The position numbers and the translations under genes were made by a program. The notes beneath the pieces are model-generated. The model saw nothing but the letters and a program-made list of their open reading frames with translations, had not been told where the DNA came from and ran no database searches. Below are positions 37,688 to 47,346 of a stretch of DNA of 64,000 bases, one piece after another. Each line of letters begins with the position of its first letter. The stretch's first letter is position 1. This DNA is from a bacterium (lineage in GTDB: Bacteria; Electryoneota; JAOADG01): the NCBI GenBank assembly GCA_026417415.1, contig JAOADG010000008.1:767612-831611 (forward strand), read 5' to 3'.

Positions 37688-38633
37688 TTTTTTCTAACCA
37701 CTGTAATGTTTCTTGTAATGCGGATTGAAGAGAATAGGTTGGTTTCCAATGGGTTACGTTCCGAAAAAAGGTATCATCACAACGCCAATCAGGAATTACT
37801 AATTCACGTAATTTATCTTCATTTAATAAAGTAGGTTTTTGGGTAAATTTCTCTTTCAAAGAAGAAACATTCTTCACTATAGGAATAACTATTTCTGGCA
37901 ACTTTACTGAAACAACTTTCCTCTGTAAAATTTGAACGACTGTATGTGCAAATTCATTCCATGTAGTATCGCCTGATCGAACATACCAAAACTTATGTTT
38001 TAAATCATCATGGTAAATGCATTTTTCTAAACTAGTAATTACATCGTGAACATAAATCCAACTGAACTTTCTTTCTTGATTTCCAATTTGTATTGTTATT
38101 CCTTTTTTAGCCAATTTTAAAAAATGTACAATATCTTTTTCTTCTGGTCCAAAAACTGCAGGTGGTCTTTGAATCGTCCACCAAAAATCACTCGAATAAA
38201 GTTTTTTCTCAGATGCTAATTTAGACATTCCATAATAACTGATTGGTTCACTTGCATCTTGTTCATTTCTTGGTCTTCCTTGTATAGAAGGACCTCCGGC
38301 AGCTTGAGAAGAAACTAACACAAATTTGGGTGGCGATGTTAATTGATTGCAGATAGTTACAATTTTTGCAGTTAACTGTTCATTCACTTCAACGATTTTT
38401 TGAATTGGGAAATACCTTAATGAGGAAGCAATATGGAAAATGACATCTTTTGAAAAAAGGATTTTTTTTAATTTTTCTTCATCCTCATAACTTACACTAT
38501 ACCAAAAGACATCTCGTAAGTTCTTATTTGGTCTAGATCGAGATAATACCGTGATTTCGTGATTTTGTCGTTGGAAGTATTGAATGCAATGGGTCGCAAT
38601 GAAACCACTACCACCCGTAATAACTAATTTCAT
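37680..38633 (-). CDS. cerR: NAD(P)-dependent epimerase/dehydratase-family reductase, probable ceramide reductase
   Basis: 317 residues, extended short-chain dehydrogenase. The cofactor motif is 'VITGGSGFIATHC' (residues 4-16), the catalytic Ser lies in 'VLVSSQAAGG' and the YxxxK pair in 'YYGMSK' (Y134, K138). By sequence alone this is a general epimerase-family enzyme. The ceramide reductase call rests on its position directly after a GNAT protein and a serine palmitoyltransferase, the same three types that make dihydroceramide in Caulobacter (Spt, bCerS, CerR). It overlaps the GNAT gene by 4 bases. Confidence 0.65.
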   Translation of the reverse strand: MKLVITGGSGFIATHCIQYFQRQNHEITVLSRSRPNKNLRDVFWYSVSYEDEEKLKKILFSKDVIFHIASSLRYFPIQKIVEVNEQLTAKIVTICNQLTSPPKFVLVSSQAAGGPSIQGRPRNEQDASEPISYYGMSKLASEKKLYSSDFWWTIQRPPAVFGPEEKDIVHFLKLAKKGITIQIGNQERKFSWIYVHDVITSLEKCIYHDDLKHKFWYVRSGDTTWNEFAHTVVQILQRKVVSVKLPEIVIPIVKNVSSLKEKFTQKPTLLNEDKLRELVIPDWRCDDTFFRNVTHWKPTYSLQSALQETLQWLEKNE

Positions 38634-39766
38634 ATTAATTGTTTCGAATAAAGTCGATATGTTTTATACAGTTTTGCCCCTATATTTGCTAAGACCTGAT
38701 TCATTCGTGTGTTATCTTCTAATATCCAAGACAATTCACCTAATTTGTATCCCCTTTTTTGTGCAGATTGATAAACAGCATTATACAAAAGTACATCAAT
38801 ACCGCGATGACGATACTCAGGTATCACACCCATTGCTAATAAACGTAACTCATCGATACCAGTAACCTTTAGCTTCCAAAGGATTTTTAACCACCCCAAT
38901 GGTAATAATCTACCTCTCTTCAATTTTTTAAACGCTTGGTTTATGTTTGGTATTGCTAGTGAAAAGGCAACAGGTTGATCATTCACAAAAGCAAAATGAC
39001 AGATTTCCGGATCTACAATTGGTTTTAATGATTCAGCTAAATAATCAATTTCTTCATCTGACATTGGGAAAAAACCCCAATTGTCAGCCCATGCTTTATT
39101 GTAAATATGTTTGACAATTTCAACTTCTTCTCTGAATTTATTCATTTGTAATGCACGAATTTCAACTTGATATCTTTTCCTAATTTTTTCTGCGCCTTCT
39201 CGGTATCGATCGGTTTGATCCTTATTAGTCATACACCATGCATACAAATCTTTTATCTTTCGGTAACCACATTTTTCAATGTATTCAGGGTAATATGGTG
39301 GGTTCCAAGGCATCATCACTTGAGGAGGTAAATCAAATGCATTGATCAAAATTCCGCACTCATCATTGGTGGAGGGATTCATTGGACCTATAGAACACTC
39401 TAATCCTCTACTCAACAACCATTGTTCAGCAGCTTGAAATAATTTGTACGCAACCGTATCATCCGCAATTACTTCAAAAAAACCGAAATGCCCAACATTT
39501 TCGCGATGAAATTCATTATGTGCATAATTGTGAATAGCTGCTATTCTTCCAACAGTTTGTCCATTACGTTTAGCTAAAAAAAGTTGGTGTTCTGCACGTT
39601 TCCAAAAAGGATTTTTCCTTTTATCCAATAATTTTAAAATTTCTGAAATAGGAGGTGTAACATAATTTGGATGGTTTTGATGAATTGAAAATGCAACATC
39701 TATAAACGTCCGATACTCATTTGGGCGATGTATCGGCACTATTATAACTTCATCATCAACTCTCAT
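38630..39766 (-). CDS. bcerS: GNAT-superfamily N-acyltransferase, probable bacterial ceramide synthase
   Basis: 378 residues, longer than a simple acetyltransferase and probably two GNAT-like halves. The N-terminal half has 'GRIAAIHNYAHNEFH' and 'GPMNPSTNDECG'. The C-terminal half has the acyl-CoA loop 'VIPEYRHRGID' (314-324) and 'LSWILEDNTRMNQVLANIG'. This ~380-residue family is usually annotated only as GNAT. The neighbours and the analogy with the GNAT-type bacterial ceramide synthase suggest that it N-acylates the long-chain base. It overlaps both flanking genes by 4 bases (ATGA), indicating tight co-translation. Confidence 0.65.
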   Translation of the reverse strand: MRVDDEVIIVPIHRPNEYRTFIDVAFSIHQNHPNYVTPPISEILKLLDKRKNPFWKRAEHQLFLAKRNGQTVGRIAAIHNYAHNEFHRENVGHFGFFEVIADDTVAYKLFQAAEQWLLSRGLECSIGPMNPSTNDECGILINAFDLPPQVMMPWNPPYYPEYIEKCGYRKIKDLYAWCMTNKDQTDRYREGAEKIRKRYQVEIRALQMNKFREEVEIVKHIYNKAWADNWGFFPMSDEEIDYLAESLKPIVDPEICHFAFVNDQPVAFSLAIPNINQAFKKLKRGRLLPLGWLKILWKLKVTGIDELRLLAMGVIPEYRHRGIDVLLYNAVYQSAQKRGYKLGELSWILEDNTRMNQVLANIGAKLYKTYRLYSKQLI

Positions 39767-40944
39767 AATACTTCTAACATATTACCGACTTTGTAAAGTT
39801 TTTCAACTGCCAGATCAATATGTTCAAATGTGTGTGTTGCCATTAAAGATAATCGAATTAGAGCTCCACCTTTTTCGACTGCTGGGGAAATGACAGGGTT
39901 AACAAAGACACCTTCATCTTGTAATAATTTACAGTAAGTAAATGCTTTAAGATCATCACCGACATGAATAGGAATTATGGGAGTTTCACTATGTAATGTA
40001 TTAAAACCACATTCTTTGAGTGCTTTTAACATTCTATGCGTATTGTCCCAAAGTTTTTGTCTTCGTTCTGGTTCTCGTTGTAAAATTTCCAAAGCTTTTA
40101 ACACTGCACCAACGTTAGCAGGAGAAGGCGAGGCAGTAAAAATCAAAGAACGGCAATGATGCTTTAAATAATGGATCACATCACTTGATCCACCAATAAA
40201 CCCGCCCACCGATGCTAACGATTTTGAAAAAGTTCCACCGATCAAATTCACTTGATTTTGAACTTGGAAATGAGCTGCTGTGCCATCACCATTAGGGCCG
40301 AGTACACCGATTGAATGTGCGTCATCAACCATCACATCACATTGGTACTTTTCTGCTAAAAAAACAATGTCCTTTAACTTTGCGATGTCTCCTTCCATTG
40401 AAAAGACACCATCAACAACTATTAGTTTAACTTTATCTAGAGGTATTGTTTTAAGTACCTCCTCTAATGCTTGCATATCATTGTGTTTATATTTTCTTTT
40501 ATTGGCATAACTTAATCTTGAACCATCAACAATACTGGCATGGACTTGGTCATCCATAACAATGTAATCGCCACGACCTACTAATGTATCCAATACACCT
40601 AAATTTACGTGATGGCCAGTAGTAAATATCAACACTGCTTCTGTTTTAATAAATTCTGCAAGCTTCTCCTCTAATTCAATATGAATTTTTAGGGTGCCAT
40701 TTAAAAATCTAGAACCAGCGCAACCAGCACCGTATTGATCAATTGCTCTTTTTGCTGCTTCCTTTACTTCTGGATGATTGGTTAATCCTAGATAGTTATT
40801 TGAACCCATCATTAAAACTTTTTTTCCGTGCATCATCACTACAGCATCTTGATCAGATTCAATGGCTCTGAAATAAGGATAAATTCCAGCAGCCATTACT
40901 TCCTTTGCACGCGTATATTCTTTGGCACGATGTTCTATTGACAA
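39763..40944 (-). CDS. spt: Serine palmitoyltransferase-like alpha-oxoamine synthase
   Basis: 393 residues of the PLP fold type I alpha-oxoamine synthase family. Motifs: 'GSNNYLGLTNHPEV', 'AGSRFLNGT', 'VDDAHSIGVLG' (DDAH 207-210) and the PLP lysine K241 in 'GGTFSKSLASVGGFIGG'. The 'TFSKS...GGF' pattern resembles serine palmitoyltransferase more than BioF or Kbl ('GKA' type). SPT condenses serine with an acyl-CoA or acyl-ACP to 3-ketosphinganine, the first step of sphingolipid synthesis. The start is TTG at 40944 behind a G-rich sequence. Alternatives are 8-amino-7-oxononanoate synthase or 2-amino-3-ketobutyrate ligase. Confidence 0.75.
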   Translation of the reverse strand: MSIEHRAKEYTRAKEVMAAGIYPYFRAIESDQDAVVMMHGKKVLMMGSNNYLGLTNHPEVKEAAKRAIDQYGAGCAGSRFLNGTLKIHIELEEKLAEFIKTEAVLIFTTGHHVNLGVLDTLVGRGDYIVMDDQVHASIVDGSRLSYANKRKYKHNDMQALEEVLKTIPLDKVKLIVVDGVFSMEGDIAKLKDIVFLAEKYQCDVMVDDAHSIGVLGPNGDGTAAHFQVQNQVNLIGGTFSKSLASVGGFIGGSSDVIHYLKHHCRSLIFTASPSPANVGAVLKALEILQREPERRQKLWDNTHRMLKALKECGFNTLHSETPIIPIHVGDDLKAFTYCKLLQDEGVFVNPVISPAVEKGGALIRLSLMATHTFEHIDLAVEKLYKVGNMLEVL

Positions 40945-40950
40945 AACGAA

Positions 40951-41289
40951 TTACCCCCTTAATCCAGTAAAAAAATCTGAAACGATTGGGATTTTAAACG
41001 AACGTCCAGAAAATGCTCTCGCCATTCCTAATAGTGCAAAACCTACACAAATGACTAACAATGCATCCCAAATGATATTCCACCGAAATAGAATTGCAAG
41101 AACTTCAATTACAAATAGGATTAGTCCCTGTTTAGCGTGATGTTGAATGTAGCGATTGCCTGTGCTATGAATAAAAACAAAAAAACATAATCCCGGAATG
41201 TATGAAAGTAATGCAAGACCCTTTCCACTTTCTATTTCTTCTTCACTCCAAATTTTTTCGTAACTCTTTTCTTTTGCGTTATATGACAT
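40951..41289 (-). CDS. Small membrane protein, DUF4870-like
   Basis: 112 residues with about three hydrophobic helices. 'GLALLSYIPGLCFFVF' and 'RYIQHHAKQGLILFVIEV' recall the DUF4870/Tic20-like small membrane family ('HA.QGL' motif). Function unknown. It starts inside the last codons of proS (11-base overlap) and ends 6 bases before the SPT-like gene, so it may belong to either unit. Confidence 0.6.
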   Translation of the reverse strand: MSYNAKEKSYEKIWSEEEIESGKGLALLSYIPGLCFFVFIHSTGNRYIQHHAKQGLILFVIEVLAILFRWNIIWDALLVICVGFALLGMARAFSGRSFKIPIVSDFFTGLRG

Positions 41290-42988
41290 TGTTTGTTAAA
41301 CTTTCTAAAAAGCACACTAATTCGCCACTACTCAACATTAATCTTGAACCATCTTTTCTTACTTTTAACTCAATTTTATCTTCGCTTTTAGCCTTTTCAC
41401 CAATGATAACAGAAAATGGATAACCAATTAAATCAGCATCTTTGAATTTAACACCTGCTCGAACATCGCGATCATCTAAAACTGTCTCAATATTCTTTTC
41501 CTTTAATTTATTATACAAACTGAAAGCTATTTGGTTAATTTCTGTATCCGAAGGATGGACTGGAATAATGGTTGCAATATAGGGTGCAAGAATATTATTC
41601 CATTGAATACCGACTTCATCATGATTTTGTTCTATAGCTGCAACTAAAATTCTTCCAACTCCTATCCCATAAGATCCCATTATAATAGGAACTTCTTTTC
41701 CATCCTGATTAAGTACAGTCGCCCCCATCGAGACCGAATATTTTGTGCCTAGTTTAAATATATGGCCCAACTCAATAGCAGTCACAATCTCTAATGGACT
41801 ATGAGTGTCAATGGATAATTCTCCTGCTCGTACTTCACGCAAATCAACAAATTTACTGGGTTGGAACTGTCGTCCAACATCTATTCCACCAATATGATAA
41901 CCATTTTTATTAGCACCAGAAACCATATTGGTAGCATTTTGTAATCGTAAATCAGCATAAATGGGTAAATCAATTTTTAATGGGCCTAAAAATCCTACAT
42001 CCGCTCCATGGAATAATTTGGGAACTTGTTCTGGATCAGTTGCCTTAATGGGTTCGCCAACAGCACTCTGTAATTTTGCTTCTACTAAATCATCGTCACC
42101 TCTCAGCAATGCAACAATTGTTTTTCCTGATTCGGTATCGTAAACCAAAGTTTTAATGCAACGATATTGAGGAATTCCTAAAAATGCGGAGACTTCTTCT
42201 ATTGTACGTTGTGTAGGAGTAGGGATTTCATAAATTTCTTCTACACTTGGTTCATCAGTAACCTTTGGAGGTATAGATTTCGCGATTTCAATGTTTGCTG
42301 CGTAATTACTTGTTGGACAACGAACGATTCTGTCTTCTCCTGCTGAAGAAACTGCCATAAACTCTTCACTTTGACTCCCCCCCATCAAACCGGATGATGC
42401 GCCAACAATAAAATAATCAATACCACACCTTTCAAAGATTTTTTTATATGCTTCACGATGAGCAAGATAGGATTGATCTAAATCATCTTCTGTTAACCCC
42501 AAAGAATAAGAATCTTTCATTAGGAATTGACGCACTCGCAATAATCCTGAACGAGGTCTTGGTTCATCTCTGTACTTTGTTTGGATTTGATACCAGATTT
42601 GTGGCAAATCACGCCAAGAGCGTACTTCACTTCGAGCCAAATGACATATAATTTCTTCATGCGTCGGGGCAAGTGCGTATAAACGACCTTTTCGATCCGT
42701 TACACGCATCATATCATCACCAAAATTTTTATTTCGTCCCGTTTCGTCCCAAATTTCAATTGGATTCAGTGAGGGTAGAAAAAACTCTTGCGCACCAATA
42801 CGATCCATTTCTTGACGTATGATTTCTATAACCTTTTTGGTGGATTTCCACCCCAATGGCAGAAATGAATATACACCTGCAGATAGCTGTCTAATCATAC
42901 CTGAACGCAGCATTAATTGATGAGAAATTGTAACTGCATCGTTTGGTGCTTCTTTCAATGTCGGAATAAAACTTTTCGATCTTATCAT
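41279..42988 (-). CDS. proS: Prolyl-tRNA synthetase, bacterial type with editing domain
   Basis: 569 residues. Class II synthetase: motif 1 region '[20 protein letters not shown]', motif 2 '[19 protein letters not shown]' and motif 3 '[17 protein letters not shown]'. The editing (INS) domain lies between motifs 2 and 3 (~220-390). The anticodon-binding domain is at the C-terminus ('[13 protein letters not shown]', '[19 protein letters not shown]'). It attaches proline to tRNA-Pro and clears mischarged Ala. It lies just downstream of the tRNA-Arg gene. Confidence 0.98.
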   Translation of the reverse strand: MIRSKSFIPTLKEAPNDAVTISHQLMLRSGMIRQLSAGVYSFLPLGWKSTKKVIEIIRQEMDRIGAQEFFLPSLNPIEIWDETGRNKNFGDDMMRVTDRKGRLYALAPTHEEIICHLARSEVRSWRDLPQIWYQIQTKYRDEPRPRSGLLRVRQFLMKDSYSLGLTEDDLDQSYLAHREAYKKIFERCGIDYFIVGASSGLMGGSQSEEFMAVSSAGEDRIVRCPTSNYAANIEIAKSIPPKVTDEPSVEEIYEIPTPTQRTIEEVSAFLGIPQYRCIKTLVYDTESGKTIVALLRGDDDLVEAKLQSAVGEPIKATDPEQVPKLFHGADVGFLGPLKIDLPIYADLRLQNATNMVSGANKNGYHIGGIDVGRQFQPSKFVDLREVRAGELSIDTHSPLEIVTAIELGHIFKLGTKYSVSMGATVLNQDGKEVPIIMGSYGIGVGRILVAAIEQNHDEVGIQWNNILAPYIATIIPVHPSDTEINQIAFSLYNKLKEKNIETVLDDRDVRAGVKFKDADLIGYPFSVIIGEKAKSEDKIELKVRKDGSRLMLSSGELVCFLESLTNNVI

Positions 42989-43009
42989 ATGGCATTACTA
43001 ATGTATGTG

Positions 43010-43083
43010 TGCGCCCGACGGGACTTGAACCCATAACCTTCGGCTCCGGAGGCCGACACTCTATCCAATTGAGCTACGGGCGC
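43010..43083 (-). tRNA. tRNA-Arg (anticodon CCG)
   Basis: 74 bases fold as a complete cloverleaf: acceptor stem GCGCCCG/CGGGCGC with discriminator A, D-arm around GCTCAATTGGATAGAGT, anticodon stem TCGGC/GCCGA with loop CTCCGGA (anticodon CCG, reading CGG), and T-arm with GTTCAAGTC. The 3' CCA is not encoded; the next bases are CACA. It sits alone between a T9SS cargo gene and proS. Confidence 0.97.
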
Positions 43084-43104
43084 ATAATTACTCAATTCGG
43101 AAGA

Positions 43105-44238
43105 TCAATGCAAATTCAACAATCGTATGGATCGTTGTTGTCCATTCGCTTGAATGCGAATAAAATATGTTCCTGATGCACCATTAGGGGAAAATGGAAC
43201 TACATATTTTTTATTACGATATATCCAACCTTGAAACAATCGTTCTTGAAAACGACCATTTACATTGTACACATCCAACGTAATGTAAGAATTTTTATTA
43301 TTTGAAAACTGTATAAAAGAAACCGCATTGAATGGATTTGGATAAGCAGAAATCTCTAGACTTGAAGGAAGAAAAACAAAAGAATGATTTTCTAATTGAT
43401 TAAAACGATTACCCTTCTGTTTCAATGTAGTTGCTAGATTAAAATTCGGTGTTGATACACCAGTATCGCTAACAGCAGTTACCATTATTCCTTTGTTTTC
43501 AGCTAAAAAATTAACCTGTGTAAAAGTCGGAATCGGTTGTGTAGATAATGGTACGAATACATTAAACACCATTGTACCGATTTGAATGTTTCCACTAATG
43601 ACTGTTACTTGCCTTAAAACATTCGCAGAATCTTGTGGACATACAAGAAATCCAAATGCGTCTACATTATTTTGAAATCTTAGGTTGGTACGAAGTTTTA
43701 GATCAACATTTCCAGTATCAGGGATATCTATAATGGCTTTAAATGAATCATACCAAGTAGTATTAAAATTTAATGGGATTCGCATCACTCTAATCGCATT
43801 GGATGGTTTTATCGCTTGGTCGGGAAGAAACAGGTCATTCGTGATACCATATCCTAATAATTCATAATTTGAGCTTGTAATTCTATAATATCCCCAAAAC
43901 ATTGAAGAATCAGTGAATAAATTAAATAAATCAACCGCATGTTGTGCCATTTCTGCGTATCTAGGATTTGTAGTTGTTCCCCAATTAAAAGTGGTATTCC
44001 ATGGAGTGATATTAGGTGAAAAAATCTCTTGAGGGGTTGGAATAGCAGTTAATGGAATAATAGAAAAATCCCATCTTTGAGGGCCACCTGTATTTCCTAA
44101 ATTTACTTGTACATTTGAGCTTGTTAAATAAGGTGCAATATAACCGACTGAATCTGGTATTTCATTTCTTGAGATTGAAATTTGCGTGAAAGCATTATTC
44201 AATAACGAGAAAAGGATGAGGATTATCATTACTCTCAT
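43105..44238 (-). CDS. Secreted protein with T9SS C-terminal sorting domain, unknown function
   Basis: 377 residues. A signal peptide ('[16 protein letters not shown]') leads a ~270-residue beta-rich region with no recognised motif. The last ~80 residues form a T9SS type A sorting domain: '[15 protein letters not shown]', 'LDVYNVNGR', then '[11 protein letters not shown]'. This predicts export by Sec, crossing of the outer membrane by T9SS and cleavage by PorU. It follows purL by a single base. Confidence 0.8.
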   Translation of the reverse strand: MRVMIILILFSLLNNAFTQISISRNEIPDSVGYIAPYLTSSNVQVNLGNTGGPQRWDFSIIPLTAIPTPQEIFSPNITPWNTTFNWGTTTNPRYAEMAQHAVDLFNLFTDSSMFWGYYRITSSNYELLGYGITNDLFLPDQAIKPSNAIRVMRIPLNFNTTWYDSFKAIIDIPDTGNVDLKLRTNLRFQNNVDAFGFLVCPQDSANVLRQVTVISGNIQIGTMVFNVFVPLSTQPIPTFTQVNFLAENKGIMVTAVSDTGVSTPNFNLATTLKQKGNRFNQLENHSFVFLPSSLEISAYPNPFNAVSFIQFSNNKNSYITLDVYNVNGRFQERLFQGWIYRNKKYVVPFSPNGASGTYFIRIQANGQQRSIRLLNLH

Positions 44239-44239
44239 C

Positions 44240-46474
44240 TTAGTTTTCTCCTAAAGCATTAATTAAAGATTTTTCGAATATTTCCGCACATTCCTTAACT
44301 GATATATTTAACCAATCTTCAATAATTATTCGATCACCAACACAGTTGCCTAACTCTATACTTAGTAAACCAAGTTCAATAGAGGTTTTTTGAACAATTG
44401 GGATATTCTTTTCTTCAATAGAAATCACAACTCTGGATGGTGTTTCTGAAAACCATAACAATCTATCTGAAAAGTGATGATTGATTTGGACACCACAATT
44501 TCCAGCAATCGCCATCTCTGCTATACATATCGCTAAACCACCATCGGAACAATCATGAGCTGACAATATCTGTTTGTTTTTTATATGCATCTCTAAAAAA
44601 GTTAATAATTTCTTATGTAATTCTAAATCTATTGTCGGTATTTTCCCAAAATTCCTTTTCTGTATCAACCTAAGAAGTGTCGAGCCACCCAAATCCAATT
44701 TTGTTTCAGCACCTATAAGGAAAAGTTTTGAATTTCTTTTCGCATCGCAGCCTATTACAGTATCTAACTCATCTAAAATACCTAACATTCCTATTGTAGG
44801 TGTGGGTAAAATGGAGCCATCAGTAGATTCATTGTAAAAAGAGACATTCCCGCCTGAAACTGGTGTTTCTAAGATTCGACAGGCATCACCCATTCCTTTC
44901 ACAGATTCTTTGAAATAATAGAAAGACGTTGGTTTATAAGGGTTTCCAAAGTTTAAACAATTTGTTATAGCACAAGGGACCGCACCTGTACATGCAACAT
45001 TCAACGCCGCCTCAGCAACAGCAATCGCAGTTCCCCAGTAAGGATCAAGTTCTACAAAAAAAGGGTTACAATCTGTTTTTACAGAAATACCTATATTCGT
45101 TCCATCAATTCTTATTACTGCAGCATCAGCTTCTAAAGGTTTTTTTACAGTATTTGCAATTACTGTATGATCAAATTGACTAAAAATCCATCGTTTTGAA
45201 GCTATATTGGGTTCAGCGATCAAAGTTAAAAAACATTCAGTATTGGATGGGAATAAGTCAGGAAAAATGGGTTCATTTCTTTTTTGAATAATTTCTTGCG
45301 GAATCAAAGCATTTCTTTGGTACTGTGGTGCACCACCACCCAATACCAAAGAATTAGCAGGGATATTAGCAACTAACTGTTTTTGATAATAAATCCGTAA
45401 ATTTGTATCATCAACTACTTCACCAATCTTAACACATAACACTCCCCACTTTTCGCAAATGTTCTTTAACTTCTCAGCATTTTGCGGAGTACATACAGCA
45501 AGCATTCTTTCTTGAGATTCAGACAACATTATCTCATAAGGTGTCATTTTAGTTTCTCGTGTAGGGACTAAATCTAAATCAATGACCATCCCACACTTTC
45601 CACGTGCAGACATCTCTGAAGTGCTACAACTTAAACCTGCAGCACCCATATCTTGTAAACCGACCAATAAACCCTGCTGTGATAATTCTCGTACAGCTTC
45701 CAAAAGTAACTTTTCCGTAAATGGATCGCCTACTTGTACATTTGGACGTTTTAAATTAGCATCTTCTCCTAATTCATCGGAAGCAAATGTTGCTCCATGA
45801 ATTCCATCTCTTCCTGTTTTATTTCCAATGTAGAATACCCAGTTCCCCACACCCTTAGATGTCGCACTTATGATATTTTTATTTTCTACTACTCCGACTG
45901 TCATTGCATTTACAATTGGGTTTGTTTGGTAAGCATCATCAAAAGTCACTTCACCGGCAACTGTAGGTACACCCATACAGTTTCCATAATCCGCAATTCC
46001 ACGAGTAACACCATCAATTAAATAACGATTTCGTGAGTTATCGGGACGTCCAAACCTTAATGATACAAGATTTGCGATAGGTTTTGCACCCATTGTAAAT
46101 ATATCCCTTAAAATTCCACCCACACCTGTAGCGGCACCTTGATAAGGTTCAACTGCGGATGGATGGTTGTGAGATTCAATTTTAAATGCTATGGCAACAC
46201 TATCATTCACTTTAACTAATCCAGCATTTTCTTCACCTGCGGATACTAATAATCGCCCACCATTTCGTGGTAATTTTTTTAACTCAAGAATTGAATTTTT
46301 ATACGAACAATGTTCAGACCACATTACTGAATAAATTCCTAATTCAGTATAGGTAGGAATTCTCTTTAAATAACCACATATTTTTTGAAATTCTTCCTCA
46401 TTCAATCCATGATCGAGAGCGATGTCGAGCGTAACTGGTGGTTCGTTCGGTGGGTAAATCGGTATATCCTTCAT
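44240..46474 (-). CDS. purL: Phosphoribosylformylglycinamidine synthase, small PurL type
   Basis: 744 residues, the small PurL that works with separate PurS and PurQ. It converts FGAR to FGAM with ATP and glutamine-derived ammonia in purine synthesis. Motifs: 'SVMWSEHCSYKNSI', 'KIESHNHPSAVEPYQGAATG', 'GLQDMGAAGLSCSTSEM' and 'SAHDCSDGGLAICIAEMA'. purS and purQ are not in the window. It starts 2 bases after a small lipoprotein gene. Confidence 0.97.
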   Translation of the reverse strand: MKDIPIYPPNEPPVTLDIALDHGLNEEEFQKICGYLKRIPTYTELGIYSVMWSEHCSYKNSILELKKLPRNGGRLLVSAGEENAGLVKVNDSVAIAFKIESHNHPSAVEPYQGAATGVGGILRDIFTMGAKPIANLVSLRFGRPDNSRNRYLIDGVTRGIADYGNCMGVPTVAGEVTFDDAYQTNPIVNAMTVGVVENKNIISATSKGVGNWVFYIGNKTGRDGIHGATFASDELGEDANLKRPNVQVGDPFTEKLLLEAVRELSQQGLLVGLQDMGAAGLSCSTSEMSARGKCGMVIDLDLVPTRETKMTPYEIMLSESQERMLAVCTPQNAEKLKNICEKWGVLCVKIGEVVDDTNLRIYYQKQLVANIPANSLVLGGGAPQYQRNALIPQEIIQKRNEPIFPDLFPSNTECFLTLIAEPNIASKRWIFSQFDHTVIANTVKKPLEADAAVIRIDGTNIGISVKTDCNPFFVELDPYWGTAIAVAEAALNVACTGAVPCAITNCLNFGNPYKPTSFYYFKESVKGMGDACRILETPVSGGNVSFYNESTDGSILPTPTIGMLGILDELDTVIGCDAKRNSKLFLIGAETKLDLGGSTLLRLIQKRNFGKIPTIDLELHKKLLTFLEMHIKNKQILSAHDCSDGGLAICIAEMAIAGNCGVQINHHFSDRLLWFSETPSRVVISIEEKNIPIVQKTSIELGLLSIELGNCVGDRIIIEDWLNISVKECAEIFEKSLINALGEN

Positions 46475-46476
46475 TG

Positions 46477-46938
46477 CTACTCTTGCTGTGGTGGTAATAC
46501 AACTATTGATTTTGTTTTGGATGCAAGTAGATTTTGATTACTATATACTTTCACATCCATATTCACACGACCAGTATCATGTTGAACGAGTACTAATCGA
46601 ATTAAATTTTTCGTTCCCCAAGCAGTATTTGCAGTAGTATCCTGATTAGGACTGAACATTGCAATCGTGTCTCTTGGTGTACCTACTCGCTTTCGACCTT
46701 GGATTCTTACAATCAAACCTGATTGCAATTGTAAAGAAGCAGTATCGCGACAAAAAATATATACTGCATATGGTGGAATATTATTCCCGTTAGGCAATTG
46801 TAAAGTATCATTCGTTGCATTTGGAAGAGTAATCGTCACATGGATTACAGGGGAAGTTGGATTGGAATTTGAACCGATAGGGTTTCTATTGCAACCTATG
46901 CCGAAAATGATTACTAAAAGCATAACAACTTTTAACAT
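46477..46938 (-). CDS. Small lipoprotein, unknown function
   Basis: 153 residues. The signal peptide ends 'VIIFGIGCNRN', a lipobox variant with Cys at position 16. The mature part is beta-rich and threonine-rich, without a recognised family. It lies between the PEGA pair and purL, 2 bases from purL. No function can be given. Confidence 0.6.
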   Translation of the reverse strand: MLKVVMLLVIIFGIGCNRNPIGSNSNPTSPVIHVTITLPNATNDTLQLPNGNNIPPYAVYIFCRDTASLQLQSGLIVRIQGRKRVGTPRDTIAMFSPNQDTTANTAWGTKNLIRLVLVQHDTGRVNMDVKVYSNQNLLASKTKSIVVLPPQQE

Positions 46939-46950
46939 ACTGTTCTCAAA

Positions 46951-47346
46951 TTATGGAGTAAGTTTATAAGCATAATAGACCAACACTACCATTACGATAA
47001 GAATAAAAACAATTGATAAATAATCTCTTGTAAATGATCTTAGGTTCCGTTTATGTTTCTTTCTTATCTTTCTTTTTTTTATTCGTTTTTCAACCCTATC
47101 TCTAGGGACATATCTTTTGTTTCCGCTCTCATCCTCAACTAAAACATAATTGGGATCATCCGACTCATTATCTGAAAGTTCTTTATTTGACTGGGAGTCC
47201 GTTGATTCATCAATGTCCAATTGAGGATTTTCTTCTCGGATCCGCTGCACTTTCATTCTGGTTTCTGCATCTTTCTTTTTTAACCATTCAAGATGTTCTT
47301 TTTTAATTTGATCAATCTCTTCTGGTGTCAATTTTTCATTTTTCAT
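46951..47346 (-). CDS. Small membrane protein sharing its N-terminal module with the adjacent PEGA protein
   Basis: 131 residues. A charged, coiled N-terminus begins 'LTPEEIDQIKKEH', an acidic Ser/Asp linker follows, then 'DPNYV' (64-68), 'RYVPRD' (78-83), a strongly basic run and a single membrane helix at ~111-128. The same elements at nearly the same positions occur in the upstream 571-residue protein, so this looks like a truncated relative or partner. The N-terminus is probably cytoplasmic (positive-inside rule). The gene shares one base with the PEGA gene. Confidence 0.6.
   Translation of the reverse strand: MKNEKLTPEEIDQIKKEHLEWLKKKDAETRMKVQRIREENPQLDIDESTDSQSNKELSDNESDDPNYVLVEDESGNKRYVPRDRVEKRIKKRKIRKKHKRNLRSFTRDYLSIVFILIVMVVLVYYAYKLTP

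Noticed and set aside
39763-40944. 8-amino-7-oxononanoate synthase (bioF) for the alpha-oxoamine synthase gene
   Set aside because: No other biotin gene is near, the active-site context is SPT-like and the neighbours fit ceramide synthesis; it remains the main alternative.
43010-43083. tRNA-Arg as an integration site for a mobile element
   Set aside because: No integrase, direct repeat of the tRNA end or change in gene content is seen on either side; housekeeping genes flank it.
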